DNA of 64,000 nt, from contig JBBCHM010000001.1 of the NCBI GenBank assembly GCA_037200045.1, positions 744,001 to 808,000 on the forward strand. Direction: 5' to 3'. A program made the position numbers and the translations under genes. The notes under the pieces are model-generated. The model made no database searches. It had not been told where the DNA came from and saw only the letters and a program-made list of their open reading frames with translations. Positions 1 through 7,186 of this stretch are shown here, piece after piece; positions within the stretch are counted from its first letter, which is position 1; every line of letters starts with the position of its first letter. The stretch is from Rhizomicrobium sp. (GTDB taxonomy: Bacteria; Pseudomonadota; Alphaproteobacteria; Micropepsales; Micropepsaceae).

Positions 1-375
1 GCGGATTGGCAGGGAAAGAAGGTCTGGATCGGCGGCGAGAACAACATCGCGGTGTTCTCCATCGATCAGAGCACCGGCGAGCCCACGTTGATCCAGACGG
101 CCGACACGAACAGCATCGAGCCGCGCACCTTTGCGATGGACCCGAGCACGAGGATTCTCGTCGCGGCCAGTCAAGAAGCCATGCCGATCCTGACGCAGGA
201 TAAGGGCATCGCGCCATCGATGATGAGCGCCGGGCTTTCCGTCTTCCGCATCGGCGACGGCGGCAAGCTTGCCTTCGTGCACAAGTACGACGTGGACACC
301 GCGTGCTGCAAGCTGGGCGAGTCGCCGGCCGCCGCGGGCATCCAGTTCTGGTGCGGCACGCTGGCGGTCGTGTGA
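1..375 (+). CDS. Lactonase-like beta-propeller protein, C-terminal part
   Basis: The reading frame is open from the first base and ends with TGA at 373-375, so only the last 124 residues are visible. The text GGENNIAVFSID, a later TFAMDPSTRILVAAS and the ending GLSVFRIGDGGKLAFVHKYDVD resemble the repeated blades of the 6-phosphogluconolactonase-like seven-bladed beta-propeller family (Lactonase, PF10282). Members of that family hydrolyse sugar lactones, but many secreted homologues are untested. A lactonase next to a mannonate-dehydratase-like gene would fit sugar-acid metabolism, which is inference. The start and any signal peptide lie outside the window. The CGTLAVV end resembles the usual terminal blade, so the C-terminus looks intact. 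Confidence 0.7.
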   Translation, partial: ADWQGKKVWIGGENNIAVFSIDQSTGEPTLIQTADTNSIEPRTFAMDPSTRILVAASQEAMPILTQDKGIAPSMMSAGLSVFRIGDGGKLAFVHKYDVDTACCKLGESPAAAGIQFWCGTLAVV

Positions 376-439
376 AACGGCTTGGGCAAAGCGGTGTGGA
401 ACGTCGGCATGGGGCAGTCGACTCGAAAAGGATAACCTC

Positions 440-1687
440 ATGAAAGACGAACAGCCGGATTTCGCGCACCGCGCCAAGCGGTCACGGCAGTATTTCGAGA
501 CGGACGCCGGACTTTCAAGGCGGGCGCTCGGCCTTATTGCGATGGGCGGGGCGGCCGCGGTGGCGGCGCTGGGCAACCTGCGCGCGGCCAATGCCATGGC
601 AAGCGACTCTCTCAAGAACGGCGGCGGCATCAAATTGTGCGGTCAGGGAAGCACCAATCCGACTGACGACGACCTCAAATTTATGAATGAGGTGGGCTAC
701 AACTATGTCTACGCCACCGCGACCCGAGGCGCGATGTTGACGACCGATGAGCAGCTCGCGGCGAAGAAGCGTTATGCGGATGCGGGCATTACCCTGCATT
801 CGATCCGTTATCTGCTGGGCGGCAAGGGCGGAAACGACATCAATACAATGCTGCTGGGTCTTCCGGGCGCCGACGAGTCGCTCGAAAGCGTGAGGTCCTG
901 GATTCGCAGCACCGGAAAGGATGGCGCAGGCTTCGACTATACCGGCTCACGGCTGATGATCACCGGCGTGTGGGAGGACGGCATGGTCGACATACGCGGC
1001 GGCGCCATGGAGCGCGAATTCGACCCCACGAATCCGAACGTGCATCGCGGAGATTTTCTCGGCGATCTGGCGCCGGATGCCAAGCATCCGGAACGTGGCC
1101 TGAATACGCTCTACTGGGGTCGCGAGTGCGGTTACGACGAGGTCATGGCCAATTTCAAGAAATACATCGCCGAGGGCCTTGGTCCGGTGCTGGACGAGAA
1201 CAATGTGTTTCTCGCCTTCCATCCTGATGATCCGCCAGTATTCGAGAGTCTTGGCGGCGTGGCGCGCATCATGTGCAATTATGCACGCTACAAAGCCATG
1301 TTCGCGGCGGCCAACAGCTCCCATATCGGCATCCAGATGTGTTGCGGCACCTGGAACGAAGGCGGCCCTAAGATGGGCAAGGATCTGCTGTCGGTGTTGA
1401 AGGAATTCAACACACTCAAGAAATACCGCGAGATCCATTTCCGCAACATCTCGAGTCCGCCGGTCAAGGGCGTACCGAACTTCCATGAGACATTTCAGGA
1501 CAACGGCTATTACGACATGTACAAGATCATGAAGACGCTGATGGATATCGCCTTCCAGGGTCTGGTGCATCTCGACCACCATCCCAACAATATGCCCGGT
1601 TCGCCCTATTCATATCTGGCCTACGTGGCCGGTTTCATGCATGCCTGCCTGGTCCGTGCCAAAGCTGAACCGAAGGGCACGCTATAG
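440..1687 (+). CDS. Tat-exported mannonate-dehydratase-like protein (UxuA-like TIM barrel)
   Basis: The product has 415 residues and starts at the ATG preceded by AAAAGGA. Residues 26-31 (SRRALG), followed by an Ala/Gly-rich hydrophobic stretch to about 52, form a twin-arginine signal. The mature part has stretches typical of the mannonate dehydratase/xylose-isomerase-like barrel: AFHPDDPP, the IGIQMCCGTWNEGG strand, REIHFRNISSP and GLVHLDHHPNNM, which carry candidate metal ligands (His, Cys, Asp). UxuA converts D-mannonate to 2-keto-3-deoxygluconate in the cytoplasm. Export through Tat would place this homologue in the periplasm, so its true substrate may differ. It follows the lactonase-like gene by 64 bases in the same direction. 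Family assignment is good; the exact reaction is not shown. Confidence 0.75.
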   Translation: MKDEQPDFAHRAKRSRQYFETDAGLSRRALGLIAMGGAAAVAALGNLRAANAMASDSLKNGGGIKLCGQGSTNPTDDDLKFMNEVGYNYVYATATRGAMLTTDEQLAAKKRYADAGITLHSIRYLLGGKGGNDINTMLLGLPGADESLESVRSWIRSTGKDGAGFDYTGSRLMITGVWEDGMVDIRGGAMEREFDPTNPNVHRGDFLGDLAPDAKHPERGLNTLYWGRECGYDEVMANFKKYIAEGLGPVLDENNVFLAFHPDDPPVFESLGGVARIMCNYARYKAMFAAANSSHIGIQMCCGTWNEGGPKMGKDLLSVLKEFNTLKKYREIHFRNISSPPVKGVPNFHETFQDNGYYDMYKIMKTLMDIAFQGLVHLDHHPNNMPGSPYSYLAYVAGFMHACLVRAKAEPKGTL

Positions 1688-2062
1688 CTACGGGGAAAGA
1701 TGGCTGAGCGGCGGCCGACGCTCGGCCGGGAAATCGAAATCAGTTTGGCATGCTGCTCCAATTCTTGAGACAATGGCGAGCAGAGTTAGGTTCAGGCGGC
1801 GCGCTGTACCAGCCGTCTCTCCGCAAAATGCCCCGCTTCTCCGGACCTCGCGAACGCCGCCCCTGACGCCGCGCATCGTGCCGAAATAATGGTCGAAGGA
1901 GCGGTTCTCCTGCGTGAGGATGACGACATGGCCGACATCCTTCAACGTGCCCGTCCGGCGATCGGCGGGGATCTTCAGGGCGCGGGCGATGGCGGGGGTG
2001 TAGGCCGCCGCCGCGCCCGCCGTCGCCATCATGGCGCGGATGAAGCTGCGACGATTCTGCAT
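1688..2062 (-). pseudogene. Truncated phospholipase C (N-terminal fragment)
   Basis: Read from ATG at 2062, the frame begins MQNRRSFIRAM with a Tat-type twin arginine, then an Ala-rich signal. It continues with the conserved GHVVILTQENRSFDHYFG block, which matches residues 48-65 of the intact phospholipase C encoded at 3067-5220. Homology stops after GTMRGVRG at about 1860; the remaining codons to the TAG near 1688 look unrelated. A functional enzyme needs about 650 more residues, so this is a remnant. It lies convergent to the dehydratase gene and divergent from the acid phosphatase gene. The sequence that replaced the rest of the gene (1688-1860) shows no feature I can name; deletion or replacement by a mobile element is possible. 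Confidence 0.75.
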
Positions 2063-2240
2063 CGTTACCATGCTGGTCTTCCTGATCGATTGCAGTGAAC
2101 AAGAATCCGCAGGCGCTTTCACGCGGCATCGAATCCTGCGGGGCCTGTGCGGGCAGATGCCGCGATCGATTCGTCGCCAGTCCGTCGCACTACCGTGATG
2201 TAGACCACAGCTGTGGCGGTTGGGTGACGGGAAAGCTGCG

Positions 2241-2984
2241 ATGTGGAAGACGGCAGCCGCGCTCGTGGCCAGTTTCGTCCTGTCGGCGAACGGCGCCTAT
2301 CTGTCGCCGGAGGCCACGCCGGACGGCATCCGCATCCTGCCGCCGCCACCGGCACCGCGCAGTCCGGTCGCGATTGCGGATCGTCAGGTGTTCGCGGCGA
2401 CGCGCCGGCTTAAGGGCTCGCCGCGATGGAAGGTGGCGACGTCCGACGTCGACACCGGGCCCTTCGAGCACTTCGCCTGCGCCCTGGGCGTCAAGCTGAC
2501 TCCGCAGACGGCGCCGGCCCTGGCGCGTCTCCTGGGCCGCGCCGAGACCTCCGGGGTGGTCGATCCGGTCAAGCAATTCTATCGCGTGCCGCGTCCCTAT
2601 ATCGGCTCGGCGGCGCCGATCTGCCAGGCCAGGACGGCCGCTCTCGCCGCCAATGGCGACTATCCGTCCGGCCATGCCGCGAACGGGTGGATGGAGGCGC
2701 TGATCCTCGCGGAGCTCGCGCCGGACCGGGCGACCGAGATCCTGGCACGCGGACGCGCCTTCGGCGAAAGCCGGCTGATCTGCGGCGCGCACAGCCTGAG
2801 CGCGGTCGAGGCGGGATGGCTGGCCGGCGCCGCAGCGACCGCGGCCCTGCACGGCTCCGCCGCGTTTCGCGCTGATCTGGATGCCGCGCGCGCCGAGATG
2901 ACGACAGTCCGCGCGAGCGCGCCGGCGCCCGACGCCGCAACCTGCCGCGCCGAGGCGGCCGCGCTGGCGAAAGCGGCCTATTAG
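2241..2984 (+). CDS. Class A acid phosphatase (PAP2 family) with altered motif
   Basis: The product has 247 residues. The ATG at 2241 is chosen because it gives a clean Sec signal (MWKTAAALVASFVLSANG) after a GGGAAAG site; an upstream TTG at 2220 is possible. The three phosphatase motifs of bacterial class A non-specific acid phosphatases are present in order: K111-x6-R118-P119, PSGH at 142-145, and S177-R178-x5-H184. In the last motif the expected Asp three residues after the His is Ala188 (text SLSAVEAG; SDVEAG in usual members). That Asp normally orients the nucleophilic His, so activity may be reduced or changed. Family members remove phosphate from organic esters in the periplasm. Its neighbour is a phospholipase C in the same direction, suggesting joint use of phosphocholine-type products. 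Confidence 0.85.
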   Translation: MWKTAAALVASFVLSANGAYLSPEATPDGIRILPPPPAPRSPVAIADRQVFAATRRLKGSPRWKVATSDVDTGPFEHFACALGVKLTPQTAPALARLLGRAETSGVVDPVKQFYRVPRPYIGSAAPICQARTAALAANGDYPSGHAANGWMEALILAELAPDRATEILARGRAFGESRLICGAHSLSAVEAGWLAGAAATAALHGSAAFRADLDAARAEMTTVRASAPAPDAATCRAEAAALAKAAY

Positions 2985-3066
2985 GTTTGCAGCGGTCAGG
3001 TTTGCGCGGGGTCACGAAACCATTGCCGATTTCGTTGTAGTCCAAACCACCTATTGGGAGAGTGAT

Positions 3067-5220
3067 ATGCGGACCGATCGGCGCGATTTCCTGCAACGGA
3101 TGGGAGGCGGCTTGGCCGCCGGCGTCGGGCTCGGCGCTCTGCCGGCGAGCATCGCCAAGGCGATGGCCATCCCCGCCCACAGCGCCAGCGGTTCGATCAT
3201 GGATGTCGAGCATGTGGTGATCTACATGCAGGAGAACCGTTCGTTCGATCACTATTTCGGGGCGTTTCGCGGCGTGCGCGGGTTCGGCGATCCGCGCCCC
3301 TTGCGCCTGCCCGGAGGCGCCGCGGTCTGGCGCCAGCCCAGCGGCGAGCATCCGGACGGCTACGTCATGCCGTTCCACGGCGATGCGCGGACAACGGATG
3401 CCTATGTCGTCGACGGCGCGGAGCAGAGCCATCAGGAGAACACCACGATCGTTCATGGCGGCCGCTACGACCGCTGGGGGCATACCGGCGAACTCCACAA
3501 GCGGATGGCGTATTACCGGGGTTCGGATCTGCCTTATTATTATGCCCTGGCGAGCGCCTTCACCATTTGCGACGCCTATCATTGCTCGACCCTGACCCAG
3601 ACCTACCCGAACCGGCTGCATCTGTGGACCGGGTGCAACGGAGGCGGCAAGGTCGGCGGCGATCCGGAGATGAGCAATTACGGGGAGGACGAAACCCCGA
3701 GCGCCGACATGGCCGAGGACCGCCCCATGGCGCAGGGGCCGCATGCGTGGACGACCTATGCGGAGCGGCTGCAGGCGGCGGGAATTTCCTGGAAGGTTTA
3801 TCAGGAATACGACAATTTCGGCGACAACATCCTGTCCGTGTTTAAGCCGTTCCGGCCGTGCGCCAAGGATTCGGCGCTATACGAACGCGGCCGCTCCTGG
3901 GTGTCGGAGCATAAGCCGGGCGTGGATCGCACGCGCTCGGACGGCGAGCAGCTGGTGGAGGCGTTCCGCGCCGACATCGCCGCCGGCCGGTTGCCGCAAG
4001 TGTCCTGGATCGTCACCGCGGCGGATTTGTCCGAGCATCCGACGGCCGTGCCGTCCAAGGGCGAGCATGTCTGCGCCAAGCTGATCGAGGCCCTGGTCGA
4101 ACATCCCGAGGTGTTCGCCAAGACGGTCTTCATCATCAACTATGACGAGGCGGGCGGCTTCTACGACCATATGCTCCCGCCGATGCCGCCGCTCGCCGAG
4201 GCGGACGGGTTCAGCACCGTTTCGACCGAAGGCGAGGCCAAGGACTATCGGGATGTCGCCGGGGTCGCCAATCGCGGCCGCTATCCGCTCGGGCTTGGCA
4301 TCCGGGTGCCGGCGATCATCGTGTCGCCGTGGAGTCGCGGCGGGTTCGTCTGCTCGGAAGTCTTCGACCATACCTCGACCCTGCGGTTCATCGAGAAACG
4401 CTTCGGAGTGGGGGAGCCGAACATCAGCGACTGGCGGCGTGCGGTGTGCGGCGACCTGACGTCGGCCTTCGATTTCAGGTCGCCCAACCGCGACTGGACG
4501 AGCCTGGCCCTGCCGGACACCGCCGATTACCTGCAAAGGGTCGCGCGGTCCTTGGCCTCGCCGAGCCTGAGGATACCGGCGCAGCAGGCCGCGTCTTACC
4601 AGGATGAGGGCCAGCGGCCGTCACGCCCCTTGCCCTATCAACTTTCCGCCGACGCCCGTGTCGAGCACGGGCGGTTGTGGATCGACCTGGTCAACACCGG
4701 AAAGACGGGGGCGGTGTTTCAGGTGTTCGACGCCACCGATTCCGTGGGCGACTCCGCGGGTCCTTGGCGCTTCACCCTGGGCGCCGGCGAGCGCTATGCG
4801 GCCGGTCACTGGAACGGGGTAAAGCCTCTCGAGGCCTATGACCTGATCGTGCATGGCCCGAACGGTTTCTATCGGCGCTTCGCGGGTCGGAGCGATCAGG
4901 AGCTCTCGGTTACCCTGACGGAAACGGCCGCGGGCGACGTCGTTCTGAACGTCGCCAACCCCGGCGCGGCGCTCCGTGAGGTCGAGGTCGCGATGGACGA
5001 ATCATATCCGATCGCGGGTGGAGAACTCCGCCGGCGCACGGTCGCCGTCGGACCTGGCCAATCCACGCGAACGGTCTGGAACTTGGCGGCGAGCGATCAC
5101 TGGTACAGCCTGACGGTCTCTGCCGAAGGTCTTCCCGATTTCCTCCGACATTTCGCCGGCCACGCCGAGACGGGGAGCGCCAGCCGGACCGATCCGGACA
5201 TCGGCCTGATGCGACTCTAG
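3067..5220 (+). CDS. Tat-exported phospholipase C, phosphocholine-specific type
   Basis: The product has 717 residues, the normal size for the family. The start ATG follows GGGAG. RTDRRDFLQRMGGG (residues 2-15) and the following hydrophobic segment make a Tat signal ending near residue 34. The catalytic phosphoesterase domain starts with MQENRSFDHYFG (54-65) and includes NYDEAGGFYDHM and a late HTSTLRFIEKRFG. About 200 C-terminal residues form the two small beta domains (DUF756-like) seen in Pseudomonas PlcH/PlcN homologues. These enzymes cleave phosphatidylcholine or sphingomyelin to phosphocholine and a neutral lipid outside the cytoplasmic membrane. The preceding acid phosphatase and the following PhnZ-like gene point to phosphorus acquisition; the substrate is inferred from family only. 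Confidence 0.9.
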   Translation: MRTDRRDFLQRMGGGLAAGVGLGALPASIAKAMAIPAHSASGSIMDVEHVVIYMQENRSFDHYFGAFRGVRGFGDPRPLRLPGGAAVWRQPSGEHPDGYVMPFHGDARTTDAYVVDGAEQSHQENTTIVHGGRYDRWGHTGELHKRMAYYRGSDLPYYYALASAFTICDAYHCSTLTQTYPNRLHLWTGCNGGGKVGGDPEMSNYGEDETPSADMAEDRPMAQGPHAWTTYAERLQAAGISWKVYQEYDNFGDNILSVFKPFRPCAKDSALYERGRSWVSEHKPGVDRTRSDGEQLVEAFRADIAAGRLPQVSWIVTAADLSEHPTAVPSKGEHVCAKLIEALVEHPEVFAKTVFIINYDEAGGFYDHMLPPMPPLAEADGFSTVSTEGEAKDYRDVAGVANRGRYPLGLGIRVPAIIVSPWSRGGFVCSEVFDHTSTLRFIEKRFGVGEPNISDWRRAVCGDLTSAFDFRSPNRDWTSLALPDTADYLQRVARSLASPSLRIPAQQAASYQDEGQRPSRPLPYQLSADARVEHGRLWIDLVNTGKTGAVFQVFDATDSVGDSAGPWRFTLGAGERYAAGHWNGVKPLEAYDLIVHGPNGFYRRFAGRSDQELSVTLTETAAGDVVLNVANPGAALREVEVAMDESYPIAGGELRRRTVAVGPGQSTRTVWNLAASDHWYSLTVSAEGLPDFLRHFAGHAETGSASRTDPDIGLMRL

Positions 5221-5293
5221 GTCCCCCGCTGCCGTCACCAGGTGTTCTGTCGCTTGGTATAGTCCGATTGCTGTGTTGATCGATGGATCGTTC

Positions 5294-5872
5294 ATGACCG
5301 CCACCTCCTTCGCCGAGCGCTTTGTCGACCGGCTGTTTGATTTGTTCGCCGAGCGGGGCCAGCGCCACTATGGCGAGGGGGTCAGTCAATTGGACCACGC
5401 GCTGCAGACGGCGCATCGCGCCAAGCTCGACGGCGCCTCGCCGGCGCTGATTACGGCGGCGCTGCTGCACGACATCGGGCATCTGCTGCAGCGTCTGGGC
5501 GAGGATGCCGCCGATCGCGGCCTGGAAAGCCAACACGAAAAGATCGGCGCCGGCTATCTGGCCAAGGCTTTTGGGCCGGCGGTCACCGAGCCGGTCCTCT
5601 GGCACGTGGACGCGAAACGCTATCTGGCGGCGTTCGAGCCCGGCTATATCGAGCTTCTCAGCCCGGCCTCGCTGCAGAGCCTGGCCTTGCAGGGCGGGCC
5701 CATGACCGCGGCCGAGGCGGAGACGTTCCTGAACCGTCCAATGGCCGCCGACACCCTTCGCCTGCGTCGTTACGACGAGATGGGCAAGGTGACCGGCGCC
5801 GAGATCGAAGGCCTCAGCGCCTATCGGCCGCTGGTGCTGTCCCAGGTCATCGATCGCGCTTCGGAACAGTGA
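5294..5872 (+). CDS. HD-domain oxygenase, PhnZ-like (phosphonate degradation)
   Basis: The product has 192 residues from ATG at 5294; a GTG at 5273 is an alternative start. It carries the HD-fold pattern expected for a mixed-valent di-iron oxygenase: H35 in QLDHALQTAH, the H59-D60 pair in ALLHDIGHLLQ, H81-E82 in ESQHEKIGAGYL, and WHVDAKRYL at 103-111. The Y-G-E at 26-28 and the AKRYL block match the phosphonate-degradation HD oxygenases rather than plain phosphohydrolases. PhnZ cleaves the C-P bond of 2-amino-1-hydroxyethylphosphonate with O2. Its usual partner PhnY is not in the window, so it may serve another substrate or pair with a distant gene. It sits 73 bases after the phospholipase C gene. 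Confidence 0.75.
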   Translation: MTATSFAERFVDRLFDLFAERGQRHYGEGVSQLDHALQTAHRAKLDGASPALITAALLHDIGHLLQRLGEDAADRGLESQHEKIGAGYLAKAFGPAVTEPVLWHVDAKRYLAAFEPGYIELLSPASLQSLALQGGPMTAAEAETFLNRPMAADTLRLRRYDEMGKVTGAEIEGLSAYRPLVLSQVIDRASEQ

Positions 5873-5915
5873 CCTGACGACATTTTGGATGATTCAATTC
5901 ATTCCAAAACAGCTC

Positions 5916-6071
5916 TAGCAGGCTGTTGAAAAAGTCTATGATCAGTATGCTGAACAACAATGATCGAATCGAATGGCACGTTACTTTGAATCATTCGTGC
6001 CGATTTGTAGCGGAGAATGAATCAAAGTTGCCTGGCAGGCCAGGGCAAAATCGTTTTTCAACGGCCTGCTA
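5916..6071. mobile_element. 156-bp MITE-like element with 18-bp terminal inverted repeats
   Basis: TAGCAGGCTGTTGAAAAA at 5916-5933 is repeated inverted at 6054-6071 with one mismatch (GCTG versus GCCG). Both ends lie in a CTAG tetranucleotide (5915-5918 and 6069-6072), which could be a 4-bp target duplication. No ORF fits inside, so it looks like a non-autonomous IS derivative; the parent family is not identified. The right end supplies the TAG stop codon of the DeoR gene. Confidence 0.65.
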
Positions 6072-6902
6072 GCCCAAATCGGCGCTGCCCTTGTGATGAT
6101 CGCCGGGCGCGTCCTCGCTGAAATGAAGCCTCGTGCCCGACAGCGAGGCGGCCCGCACGGTGTCAGCCGGCGGTTCCCGATCCGTCACCAGATCCTGAAC
6201 ATCGGCGAAGGACGCGACCAGGATGAAGCCGGACTTGGCGAATTTCGTATGGTCGGCAAGCACGACGACCCGCCTTGCCCGTTCGAGCAGGGGCTGTTTG
6301 AACGCAGCCTCGTCGGCGTCGAAATCGAGAAAGCCCCGCTCCGCGTCGACCGCGCTCATCGAGAGGACTGTGAGGTCGGGCGCGAAGCGGCGGCAAAAGG
6401 CGCTCGCTTCCGGGCCGAACGCGGCATGATGAATCTGGTTGACCGGCCCGCCCGCAAGCAGCAGCCGCTGCCCCGGATTGCCGAGGATTTCGTGGCCGAT
6501 CTCGACGCTGTTGGTCACGATCGTGAGGTTTTGCATATGCGCGAGGCTGCGTGCCAGCCAATGGCAGCTCGTGCCCGAATCGAGCAGTAGCGTCATCCCC
6601 TCGCTCACCAGCGCCGCGGCCGTTTGTGCCATGCGCTGCTTCGCCGCGACATTTTCACGAAAACGGATTCGATAGGGCGCCTCGATCTTGTTGCTGGTTG
6701 CCGAGATGCCGCCATGCATTTTCTGGATAACACCGCTCTGCTCAAGATGGCGCGCGTCGCGGCGGATGGTCTCCTCGGAAACCTCAAAACGGTCCGCAAG
6801 CTCCGAGACAGCCCAAAAGGCCTTCTCTTCCAGCAATTGGAGGATCGCCGCGAGCCGAGCGCCCTGGCTCAATTGCTTCGTGCTTGAGTTCGAACTGATC
6901 AT
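6069..6902 (-). CDS. DeoR-family transcriptional regulator
   Basis: The product has 277 residues. A winged helix-turn-helix near residues 17-70 (RLAAILQLLEEKAFWAVSELADRFEVSEETIRRDARHL in part) is the DeoR signature. The C-terminal sugar-phosphate sensor domain includes the family strings LLDSGTSCHWLARSL, TNSVEIGHEI, LLAGG and VLADHTKFAKSGF. These regulators usually repress carbohydrate genes and respond to phosphorylated sugars. It is transcribed away from the TonB receptor gene with 284 bases between them, where an inverted repeat lies. The stop codon falls inside the end of a MITE-like element, so the last few residues may have been altered by the insertion. Confidence 0.88.
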   Translation of the reverse strand: MISSNSSTKQLSQGARLAAILQLLEEKAFWAVSELADRFEVSEETIRRDARHLEQSGVIQKMHGGISATSNKIEAPYRIRFRENVAAKQRMAQTAAALVSEGMTLLLDSGTSCHWLARSLAHMQNLTIVTNSVEIGHEILGNPGQRLLLAGGPVNQIHHAAFGPEASAFCRRFAPDLTVLSMSAVDAERGFLDFDADEAAFKQPLLERARRVVVLADHTKFAKSGFILVASFADVQDLVTDREPPADTVRAASLSGTRLHFSEDAPGDHHKGSADLG

Positions 6903-7017
6903 CGTGCGGCTGCTCTATTACTTAGCTCTTTGTCTGGCCGAGGTTAGGGACGGAAAACCTTGGTGCCCTCTATATATCCTAGAACCGCTCCAGCAAGGCA
7001 AAATCCACACGAAACTC

Positions 7018-7048
7018 ACATATTGCCAATTTAATTCCCACAATATGT
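7018..7048. promoter_or_regulatory. Inverted repeat between deoR-like and TonB receptor genes
   Basis: ACATATTG at 7018-7025 and its exact complement CAATATGT at 7041-7048 are separated by 15 AT-rich bases. The position between a regulator and a divergent transport gene makes it a candidate operator. No other feature was seen in the remaining 284 bases except a GGGG ribosome site before 7187. Confidence 0.4.
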
Positions 7049-7186
7049 CACACGGATGCAATGGGCCCGAACCATGATCGCGGTGGGCCAGAACCAAACA
7101 CTGCGCAACCACGTGGAACGTCGGTGTGAATTTCTGGCGGCCGCTCGATCAAGCGGCTGGGTTCATATCAGCTGGATGGGGTAATC

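Noticed and set aside
1688..1860. Transposase remnant after the broken phospholipase C
   Set aside because: Two short minus-strand frames look vaguely like the end of an unrelated protein, but no inverted repeats or transposase motif could be shown.
6903..7186. Cobalamin or other riboswitch upstream of the TonB receptor
   Set aside because: No B12-box or other conserved riboswitch core could be recognised.
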